Assembly: GCA_964423875.1 (NCBI GenBank)
Contig: CAYRGS010000008.1
Location: 1 to 59,604, forward strand
Origin: CAYRGS01 sp964423875
GTDB taxonomy: Bacteria; UBA8248; JACPRG01; G963555815
Direction of reading: 5' to 3'
Length of the DNA stretch: 59,604 nt
Shown here: piece after piece, positions 9,801-15,234 of the stretch
How positions within the stretch are numbered: position 1 is the first letter of the stretch
How the letters are laid out: each line of letters opens with the position of its first letter
Notes under the pieces: model-generated
Told to the model about the DNA's origin: nothing
Seen by the model: the letters and a program-made list of their open reading frames with translations, nothing else
Databases searched by the model: none
Program-made: the position numbers and the translations under genes

Positions 9801-10396
9801 ATCCGGACGGGAAACTCCGACTGGGGCGAAAACACGTCCACCAGCGATCCGCGAACCGCACATTCCCCCTCATCCTCCACCACCGGACTTCGGTGATACC
9901 CCGCGCGCAAGAGGTCTTCCAACAGTTCGTCCCGATCCAGGGGATCGCCCCGCTCCAGGTCGAGCGCGGCTGAGAGAATCGCCTGGGGGGGGATCAGCTT
10001 TTGCGCCAAGGCGGAGAGTGAGGTCACCGTCAGGCAGGGCTCTCCCTCCGACCAGGCCGAAAGAGTGGTGAGTCGCGCGCCGACTGTTTTGGGGCTGGGG
10101 GAAAGCGGCTCGAGCGGCGCCAGATCCCAGGAAGGGAAGATAAGAACGGGGGGTCCAGCACGGTCCTGGAAAAAACGGAGGTCCTCATAAAGACGGAGGG
10201 CGGCGTCCCCGGTCGGGGTCACGGCCACAATGCCGCACCCGACGCCGGCCCGACGCCTCTCGCGCAGAAGGGCCATCAGGTAAAGCGCGCGCGCCGCGTC
10301 GGTCGTGCCGCTGACGCACAGCCGGGAGACGCCGGAAGGAAACCGGGTCCACTCGGACAGACGGGACGTCCGGGAGGATACGGCCGGGGCCTTCAT
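6857..10396 (-). CDS. mfd: Transcription-repair coupling factor Mfd
   Basis: 1179-aa DNA translocase that displaces stalled RNA polymerase at lesions and recruits UvrA. Order: UvrB-like N-terminal half; CarD-like RNA-polymerase-interacting domain near 510-570 (GDYVVHRDYGIGIYQG, YQGGDKLFVPMENL); RecG-like helicase with Walker A GDVGYGKTEVA near 657 and DEEQRFGV; helicase C domain (IIENGLDISNANTIIV, LYQLRGRVGRS); C-terminal TRCF domain. Start fixed at 10396 by AGGAGGGAAAGG upstream and by ATGA overlap with the aroE stop; the reading frame stays open for 147 more codons but that is antiphase aroE sequence. Full length for the family. Confidence 0.96.
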   Translation of the reverse strand: MKAPAVSSRTSRLSEWTRFPSGVSRLCVSGTTDAARALYLMALLRERRRAGVGCGIVAVTPTGDAALRLYEDLRFFQDRAGPPVLIFPSWDLAPLEPLSPSPKTVGARLTTLSAWSEGEPCLTVTSLSALAQKLIPPQAILSAALDLERGDPLDRDELLEDLLRAGYHRSPVVEDEGECAVRGSLVDVFSPQSEFPVRIEFDEDSVFSLRRFQVGDQRSVERLERVQIMPAREIILDEEARTRATGKLRDWAGSGGSGERDRFELLADRLLEDGHFPGLETLAPLFRDDLIAAVEALPPDALVALSEPDAMPEADEARWERLSEAADAGRAGAAPFPLEDFSLPPGAVLDALTARAAPDSPVIDLPSLGLGAGEGRDGEPHLHLNAGRPGSFQGRVPAFVRQLKIWLAKGLRVAIVAVHRTQALRLQQILREFELGASILEGPDVGGWFFSESAEPEAALLVGRLSESFQSEDLDCVAIREEEIFYTPVRRRAAPPPRRKAFEAAFRALQAGDYVVHRDYGIGIYQGVDRIGLAGAGQEFLVIEYQGGDKLFVPMENLNLVEKYMGAGQGNPRMDRLGGAAWAKAKKKTRAAVLAMAQGLMKLAARRQVAEGFTFSPDDHWTREFAASFPFEETPGQIQAIQEVIADMEKSRPMDRLICGDVGYGKTEVAVRAAFKAVMDKKQVSVLAPTTVLAEQHRVTFQERLADYPVSIECLTRYRSRAEQKDVLKRLAAGQVDILIGTHRMLQSDVKFRELGLIVVDEEQRFGVAHKEKLKGLRATVDLLTLTATPIPRTFQMSLMGIRDLSVIDTPPPDRLAVRTYVCPFGDRIIREALIRERERGGQVFFVHPRVETIDATARYLHRLVPGLRLAVAHGQMREKQLHGAMVGFLNRKFDVLLCTTIIENGLDISNANTIIVNRAEMYGLAQLYQLRGRVGRSDRQAFAYFLVQAGRSLTPTARSRLKALEELSELGAGFRLAARDLEIRGAGNIIGAEQSGHIAAVGFDLYCRLLEEAVEGVKGERAVRRIEPELSLGVRPSFPEDYVPGQNQRLELYREIADTQTTGELEALRSALADRFGAMPAAAESLFGTARLRILATRAGVEKLTVSDGWATFHPEDRPYQLTPEFLATPGLKFLDPRTFRVPAPPEELERREMLERVLIALEACATISDQPGEDFSD

Positions 10397-11277
10397 CCTT
10401 TCCCTCCTTCGTCCAGGAGGACCGCTTCCATCACCTTTCGAACCTTCTCGACCGGAAGCTCCGCACCGGTCCAGATCCGGAAGTTTTCCGCCCCCTGAAA
10501 AACGAGCATCCCGAGGCCGCCCACCGTTTTTGCTCCCCGGTCGCCGGCGGCCCGAAGAAACGGTGTCTCCAGGGGCCGATAGACAATGTCCACCACCACC
10601 TGGCCGGGGCGCAAACAGCCCGGGTCGAGGGGCGACGACCCTTCCGCCTCCCCGTCCCGCCGGATCAGGCCGAGGGAGGTGCATTGGATGATGGCGTCCG
10701 CCATCGTCGCGGCGCTCTCCGCCTCTCCCCCCCTCAGCGGGACGGCCTGGACGTCGACGGAATCGAAACTCTTTCGGATCCACCCGGCCAGGCTCTGCGC
10801 CCGGGACAGGGTGCGGTTGGCAATAATCAGCGCGCACGCCCCTTGGGCGGCCAGCTCCGAGGCGATCCCCCGGGCCGCGCCCCCCGCCCCCAGGAGGAGG
10901 AAACGTCCTCCGCGGGGATCCAGGTCCGCCTCCTCCCGTAAAGAGCGGACGAAGCCGGCGCCGTCGGTGTTGTGGCCGACGAGTCGATCACCCTCCCGGA
11001 AGACCAAGTTCACCGCGCCGATGCGGCGGGCGGCCTCGGTCAGCTCGTCCAGGTGGCTGAGGACCGCTTCCTTGTGGGGGATGGTGAGAGCGACTCCGTG
11101 TATTCCCAGCGCGCGAATCCCGAGGAAAGCATCGCCCAAACGCTCGGGGGGAACCTCGAAGGCCAAAAACCGGTAGGGAAGGTTCAACTCCGCCAGCGCC
11201 GTATCGAACATCAACGGCGAAAGGGAATGCCCCAAAGGGAAACCCATCACCCCCAGGGCGCGCTTCACGGATGGCAT
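10393..11277 (-). CDS. aroE: Shikimate dehydrogenase
   Basis: 294 aa; reduces 3-dehydroshikimate with NADPH in the chorismate pathway. Substrate motif GHSLSP at 16-21, catalytic Lys69 in ALTIPHK and Asp105 in HNTDG, nucleotide loop GAGGAARG at 130-137, basic NADP motif NRTLSRA, and the C-terminal MLVFQGAENFRIWTG helix. Its TGA overlaps the mfd ATG by 4 nt and it begins 11 bases after the RodZ-like gene ends, giving a rodZ-aroE-mfd transcript. Confidence 0.95.
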   Translation of the reverse strand: MPSVKRALGVMGFPLGHSLSPLMFDTALAELNLPYRFLAFEVPPERLGDAFLGIRALGIHGVALTIPHKEAVLSHLDELTEAARRIGAVNLVFREGDRLVGHNTDGAGFVRSLREEADLDPRGGRFLLLGAGGAARGIASELAAQGACALIIANRTLSRAQSLAGWIRKSFDSVDVQAVPLRGGEAESAATMADAIIQCTSLGLIRRDGEAEGSSPLDPGCLRPGQVVVDIVYRPLETPFLRAAGDRGAKTVGGLGMLVFQGAENFRIWTGAELPVEKVRKVMEAVLLDEGGKG

Positions 11278-11288
11278 CGGTGAGAAGG

Positions 11289-12659
11289 CTACGGTAGGTC
11301 GTTCTTGCTGATCAAAAAATCTTGGACGAGATTGCTCTCCGTCTTGGGAAGTGAAATGGACGATCCGTTGAGTTCGACGACGGTGCTGGTGGCGTTCCCT
11401 ATCGTCAGAACAAACGTCTTGTTCCCGCTCCAGCGCCGGCTCTCCCCTTCCAGCAGGAAGACCTCATCCCGCTGCTTTCCGTCCACAATCACGCGCAGCC
11501 AGGTGTCCCCCTTGGCCGTGATATTCAGAACCAGAGGCGACTGCGAGGGGGAGGGAGCGGTTTTTTTCTTGAGGGTGACTTTCACCTCGGCGTTGTCCAC
11601 AACCTTTTCGGTTACGGCCACGCCGGCCGAGGCCGCTCTCGCATCCGGAGAGGGCGGGGAACCGGATTTCGGGATCGTCTCCGCCACCGCGGGCGTCGGC
11701 CTGCCGTCCCCCTCGGGCCCGGAGGAAGGCGGGAGGATCCCGTTCTTCTTCTCGGCCCGGACTTCGGGGGTCTTCGGGTTCCGGTCCGCTTTTGGCTTGT
11801 TGACCTTCACAGCGGCTCTGGCTTCGGAGACCCTCGACCCGGCCGGGTTCACCACCTTCGGAGCGACCGGACGTCGCGCCTTTCGGAGGACGGTTTCCAC
11901 GGCCTTAACCCCCGGGGGCTTTTTCCCCTGATCCGGCCCGAGCTTCCCCCCTTCGACATAGAAATAATATCCCACGCCCAGCACCAAAAGGAACAACGCG
12001 GCGGCGGGGATCCGTGTGCGCAGAGCCCGCCGGGAATCCGTGAGCTGGGCGCTCCATTCCGGGAAGATAAACTCCGCCTTTTCCTCAGTTTTCAGGGCGG
12101 GGGGATGGAACCGGGAGAGAAGGTCGTCCGCACTGAGACCGATTTCCGTCGCCAGTATTTTCAGGAACCCCCGGACGATGGGCGTATGCGGGACGTCTTC
12201 ATATCGGTCCTCTTCGAGCGCCGATATGATCCGCCCTTTGATTTTGGTGGTGGAAGCCAACTGATCGATGGTGATTCCCGCCGCTTCCCGATGCCGCCGT
12301 AGGTATTCGCCCAGCGGTTCAAAGGGAAATGACTGCTGATCTTGGCAAAACAATGAGGGGGCAGTTGAATTGGCTTCCTCCGCGGGGAGGGGGGCATCCT
12401 CATCCGGCGCTTTTTCCGTCTGTGAATCCGGGAAAGACGCGCCCCCCACCGGAGTGAACAGCTCGCCGGGAGACTCATCGTCCAACTTCCCCGGATCCGC
12501 ATCGGAGACTTCAAGAACCGTCAAATCAGGCGAAATCCGATCCGAATAGGCCCCGCTCGAAGCATCGGCTGAGGTCTCCTGCGGGGTCCCGTCCGGCGAT
12601 TGGTCGTTCTGCGCGCGCGTGTCGGATTGAGAATTCAGATGCTCATCAATGTCACTCAT
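11289..12659 (-). CDS. RodZ-like protein: HTH_25 + membrane helix + DUF4115
   Basis: 456 aa. An acidic disordered N-terminal extension (about 1-115) precedes a Xre-type HTH (LGEYLRRHREAAGITIDQLA then IVRGFLKILATEIGL, about 118-190). One membrane helix follows (about 214-232, AALFLLVLGVGYYFYVEGG), then a Pro/Ala/Lys-rich linker and a C-terminal beta domain (LNITAKGDTWLRVIVDGK, DUF4115). RodZ anchors MreB and controls rod shape. The roughly 115-residue N-terminal extension before the HTH is unusual; family members normally start at the HTH. An internal start is possible but none has an obvious ribosome binding site. Confidence 0.85.
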   Translation of the reverse strand: MSDIDEHLNSQSDTRAQNDQSPDGTPQETSADASSGAYSDRISPDLTVLEVSDADPGKLDDESPGELFTPVGGASFPDSQTEKAPDEDAPLPAEEANSTAPSLFCQDQQSFPFEPLGEYLRRHREAAGITIDQLASTTKIKGRIISALEEDRYEDVPHTPIVRGFLKILATEIGLSADDLLSRFHPPALKTEEKAEFIFPEWSAQLTDSRRALRTRIPAAALFLLVLGVGYYFYVEGGKLGPDQGKKPPGVKAVETVLRKARRPVAPKVVNPAGSRVSEARAAVKVNKPKADRNPKTPEVRAEKKNGILPPSSGPEGDGRPTPAVAETIPKSGSPPSPDARAASAGVAVTEKVVDNAEVKVTLKKKTAPSPSQSPLVLNITAKGDTWLRVIVDGKQRDEVFLLEGESRRWSGNKTFVLTIGNATSTVVELNGSSISLPKTESNLVQDFLISKNDLP

Positions 12660-12970
12660 CGATCCACCCCTACGGGCAAGCAGATCCCCTGATAAGTCCG
12701 CATCCCTTTTCTACAACAGAAAATGTACTACACTTGCAAAAAGAATGTCCAATGAATTAATCCCTTAACTTTATATGACGCCTCCGGTCCTACACTTCAA
12801 TCCTTCCGGAAAATTCAACGCAATTTTTACATATTGAATGTCCGGGACCGTGAATGGCGAACCTTCTAAAATTCCGTTGACTCCGTACCCGACTCCGGGG
12901 ATTATCTTGACGATCAGCCTTTGACCACCGCCGATCGGCAACACGCCTTCTTCCCCGGGAGCTGAGGAGC
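12660..12970. other. Divergent intergenic region: rodZ and mer-like operon control
   Basis: AT-richer than its surroundings. It carries the MerR-type promoter at 12877-12907 on the plus strand. An AT-rich stretch with a short TGTAG...CTACA type repeat near 12708-12732 probably feeds rodZ on the minus strand. No coding sequence is supported. Confidence 0.6.
12877..12907 (+). promoter_or_regulatory. MerR-type promoter/operator, 19-bp spacer
   Basis: TTGACT (12877-12882), 19-bp spacer (12883-12901) and TTATCT (12902-12907). The spacer begins CCGTAC and ends with CTCCGG around a short centre, an imperfect dyad like the CCGTAC-GTACGG operator of mer promoters. An over-long 19-bp spacer is the hallmark of MerR-activated promoters, which MerR untwists on binding metal. 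It lies 64 bases upstream of the first selenoprotein ATG. Confidence 0.65.
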
Positions 12971-13213
12971 ATGGAACAAAAAGAAGTCGTCCTATACACC
13001 TCGACCACGTGAGCGCCTTGCAGAAGCGTGAAAGAGTTTCTTTCACATCACGGCGTTCCCTACCGGGAATACCTCATCGACCGGGATCCGGCGGCGCTGG
13101 ACACACTTGTGGAAAAAACGGGACGCCGCGCGACGCCCGTCCTTGTGATCGGCGATAACACGGTGGTCGGTTTCAACCGGCGCAAGATCTCCAGCCTTCT
13201 CGGGATCGAATGA
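12971..13213 (+). CDS. Selenocysteine-containing glutaredoxin-like protein (in-frame TGA)
   Basis: 80-aa NrdH/glutaredoxin-like thiol oxidoreductase read through TGA at 13010-13012. The N-terminus MEQKEVVLYTSTT leads into Sec14-Ala-Pro-Cys17, replacing the CxxC active site; after it come the helix, the cis-Pro strand RRATPVLVIGDN and the closing GFNRRKISSLLGIE. Calling only the part after TGA (GTG at 13028) would delete the first strand and active site, so read-through is favoured. GAGGAG lies just before the ATG. A 7-bp SECIS-like hairpin follows at 13028-13046. The real stop is TGA at 13211-13213, overlapping the next ATG. First gene behind a MerR-type promoter. Sec insertion is inferred, not proven. 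Confidence 0.85.
13028..13046 (+). promoter_or_regulatory. Bacterial SECIS-like hairpin in glutaredoxin gene
   Basis: GTGAAAG / CTTTCAC forms a perfect 7-bp stem (13028-13034, 13040-13046) with loop AGTTT. G is the second loop base, and the loop begins 22 nt after the TGA, within the usual 16-37 nt window for bacterial SECIS elements that recruit SelB. Confidence 0.75.
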
Positions 13214-13572
13214 TGAATTCTTCTGAACGGCTTCTTCGGTGTCCCGGCTGAGGCATGAACATTCTCGTCCCGTGGGACGCGAAGGAGGGCGACCTCATCG
13301 AATGCGAGAACTGCGCGGGCGTCCTGTTCCGACTCTCCGAACAGGGCGGCGGGGACATCCTGCGGCTCGTGCACCTTGTCTCGTGTCCTTTCTGCGAGGA
13401 AACGATTCCGGTGGACGATCATACGCCCGAGGGGACCGTCACTCGTCATGGGGGAGCGGAATTTACACTGACGAAGGAGTTCGGCGCTTTCTCGCTGGAG
13501 CTCGCCGGCGGCCAAAGGCCCGGTTGCAAGCCGGTCAAGAGCCCGGAAGGAGAGCGGGGACAACCCCTTTGA
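13210..13572 (+). CDS. Selenocysteine-containing zinc-ribbon protein, function unknown
   Basis: 120 aa read through TGA at 13249-13251. From ATG 13210 (ATGA overlap with the glutaredoxin stop) the frame gives MMNSSERLLRCPG-Sec-GMN, a CPxC knuckle whose second Cys is Sec14. This is followed by CENC (32-35), completing a zinc-ribbon pattern, and CPFC (59-62). Without read-through the conventional start (13255) loses half of the knuckle. A SECIS-like hairpin lies at 13262-13283. The C-terminal half (residues 63-120) is not a family I recognise. Context with MerE and MerR suggests metal or thiol chemistry; Sec and Cys could bind Hg(II), but this is inference. Confidence 0.75.
13262..13283 (+). 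promoter_or_regulatory. Bacterial SECIS-like hairpin in zinc-ribbon gene
   Basis: TTC-CGTCC / GGACG-GAA pair with one T-C mismatch between the 3-bp and 5-bp segments. The loop CGTG (13271-13274) has G as its second base and starts 19 nt after the TGA. A 6-bp variant with a 2-nt loop is sterically less likely. Confidence 0.65.
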
Positions 13573-13868
13573 AGACGCAAAGATCAATCACGGGAAAACT
13601 CATGCTGGGCGCGGCCTTCTTTCTGTGTCCCTGCCACCTGCCCATTTACCTAGTCCTGTTAGGCGGAACGGCTGCGGGCGCGCTGCTCTCTGAGAACGCG
13701 TATACCACCGGGGGTGTCCTGGCCCTCGCGTTCCTCGCGGCGCTCGTTCTGGGGTTGCGCATGTCGGGGAAGAACATTTCCAAGGCCGGGTCCGCCTCGG
13801 AGCGGGACCCATCCGAGGCCGGAGGGCATACCTTGCCGGAACGGCTGAATCCGGTGGTTGCGCCTTAG
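13569..13868 (+). CDS. MerE-like small membrane mercury transporter
   Basis: 99 aa from a TTG that overlaps the preceding stop (TTGA). Two hydrophobic helices: the first contains FFLCPCHLPIYLVLLGGTAA, closely matching the TCPCHLPI...GTTAGAF region of MerE, with the vicinal Cys pair proposed to carry Hg(II) or methylmercury. The second is GGVLALAFLAALVLGL. The tail after residue 68 is polar and has no match I know. An internal ATG at 13602 would give an 88-aa form that keeps both helices. Fourth promoter-proximal position of the MerR-type operon if the broken merT is counted after it. Confidence 0.7.
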   Translation: MKTQRSITGKLMLGAAFFLCPCHLPIYLVLLGGTAAGALLSENAYTTGGVLALAFLAALVLGLRMSGKNISKAGSASERDPSEAGGHTLPERLNPVVAP

Positions 13869-13884
13869 ATGCGGGAGAACCGCG

Positions 13885-14009
13885 TTGCGCTTGAAAGAGG
13901 TATTTCCCGGAGCGGCCGGCGTCCTGACTTCCTTGGGGGCTTCCATCTGCTGCCTCATCCCGCGGAAGAGGCCCTCAAGGCCGTCGATCCTACGAAGGAA
14001 GGTACGTGA
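13885..14009 (+). pseudogene. merT-like remnant, truncated and frameshifted
   Basis: From TTG 13885 (GGGAG 7 nt upstream) the frame reads LKEVFPGAAGVLTSLGAS followed by ICCLIP, matching the first helix of MerT with its Cys-Cys pair, then loses similarity at about 13962. In another frame 13965-14009 reads EEALKAVDPTKEGT and stops at TGA, like the end of a different reading frame. An internal deletion that removed the rest of MerT (and perhaps MerP) would explain this. The similarity is short. Confidence 0.45.
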
Positions 14010-14037
14010 ATCGATGAAGAATTGCCCGGAGGCTCCT

Positions 14038-14442
14038 ATGGAATCCTTGACGATCGGAAAGGTCGCCGGCGGGGCGGGTGTGAACGTCGAGACGGTTCGC
14101 TACTACGAGCGCAGGAGGTTGATCGAGCAGCCCACCAGCCGGCGGGGGGCTTACCGGGTCTATCCGTCCGAGACCGTCGGTCGCATCCTGAGCATCAAGC
14201 GCGCCCAGCGGCTCGGGTTCTCTTTGGATGAGATCAAAGAGCTGTTGGCCATGCGATCGGACGCCCGGGCCCGGTGCGGCAACGCGCGCGTCCAGGCCGA
14301 GCGGAAGATGACCGAGATTGAGGAGAAGATCAAGGCCCTGCGGGCCGTGAAGAAATCGCTGGGCAAGCTCGCCGACGCCTGCCGGAGGGAGCTGCCTGTA
14401 ACGGAGTGCCCGATTCTGAAAAACCTGAGCGGGGTTTCCTGA
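14038..14442 (+). CDS. merR: Mercury-responsive MerR-family regulator
   Basis: 134 aa. N-terminal winged HTH (TIGKVAGGAGVNVETVRYYE), dimerisation helix, and metal site Cys80, Cys115, Cys124. The 35- and 9-residue spacings are identical to Cys82/117/126 of Tn501 MerR, which bind Hg(II) across the dimer. Start at 14038 because GGAGG sits 6 nt upstream; the in-frame ATG at 14014 lacks that spacing. Unlike classic mer loci the gene is last in the operon and not divergent. It probably controls the 19-bp-spaced promoter at 12877. Confidence 0.9.
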   Translation: MESLTIGKVAGGAGVNVETVRYYERRRLIEQPTSRRGAYRVYPSETVGRILSIKRAQRLGFSLDEIKELLAMRSDARARCGNARVQAERKMTEIEEKIKALRAVKKSLGKLADACRRELPVTECPILKNLSGVS

Positions 14443-15234
14443 AGGGGAGATGAATCGCTCCCGGCCTCAGGACCTCGTTGCGTCTCCGGCCGGAAGCGGG
14501 AAACGCCGGAGCCTCCCCAGGGCGTTCAAGAGACAGACCTTGGCTTACGTCCCCCGGCCCCCCCGGTCGCCCGGCCGCCCGGCCGCCGAGTCAGGAGTCT
14601 CCACCTTTGGGCAGGAACTGAATCGTCAGAATTTCTCGGTGCCGGCCCGAAAATGGGCCGTATCTGTCCACGTAGGGCCTCTGACAGGGAAAAAGATGGA
14701 TTTCCGGTCTTCACTTCGGGGTTTTGAGTCGGCCGAATGACCATCCCGACCCGGGTTCAACTTCAGATGGTCCAGCAGCGTCCTGGTCCGTTTATATGTT
14801 TGTGACTCCATAGGGTCCATTCCTCCTTTGAAATCCGGTGGCCGGAGAGGAATATGGCCCCTCTCCTCATTCTTCGGCGGGTCGGCTGTCTGGGGGGGGG
14901 ATTATTTCAGATCCAGACCCGTGCCTCTGCGTTCCGGCCTCACGACCGGTTTGCCTTTATCAAAACGAGGGTCACTCAATTCCGCCGTTGCGAAATCTTT
15001 CGCGGAATCAGGAAAAACAATCTATCCGTACGAACTTATCGGCAGAAAGGACCACGGTCTTTAGTCCGCACTGCTCAAAAAGAAGAGATGCCGGCCTTCT
15101 TTCATCCTGATCACTCGATTTCGATCTGCCGCTTGCCGAAAGTGAACGGAATTACAAGGGCTGAACATCTTTTCATTCACGCAAGCACCCCATTCAATCG
15201 CGGTGTAGCGCGGAGGCGCGGATCGGGCCCACTA
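14443..15234. other. Long intergenic region after merR
   Basis: About 790 bases with no recognisable domain. One short minus-strand reading frame with a Shine-Dalgarno sequence is listed separately. Several G and C runs (14551-14580, 14893-14900) are present. It separates the mer-like operon from the convergent dinG gene and may mark the edge of an acquired segment, but I see no integrase, att site or direct repeat. Confidence 0.5.
14626..14820 (-). CDS. Possible small protein, 64 aa, unknown
   Basis: The only candidate in the post-merR gap: AAAGGAGG directly precedes ATG 14820, with another ATG nine bases later at 14811 giving ideal spacing. The product is basic and polar (MESQTYKRTRTLLDHLKL...) with no known motif. 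It may be real, a degraded gene start, or chance. Confidence 0.25.
   Translation of the reverse strand: MDPMESQTYKRTRTLLDHLKLNPGRDGHSADSKPRSEDRKSIFFPVRGPTWTDTAHFRAGTEKF

Noticed and set aside
10397..10837. 147-residue N-terminal extension of Mfd
   Set aside because: Overlaps aroE in another frame; the AGGAGG-preceded ATG at 10396 gives family length.
12771..13046. Minus-strand open frame opposite the glutaredoxin start
   Set aside because: Antisense to a recognisable gene; no domain and no ribosome binding site.
13028..13213. Stand-alone 61-aa gene starting at GTG 13028
   Set aside because: It begins inside the SECIS-like hairpin, has no ribosome binding site, and lacks the first strand and active site of the glutaredoxin fold. 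The Sec read-through from 12971 explains the sequence better.
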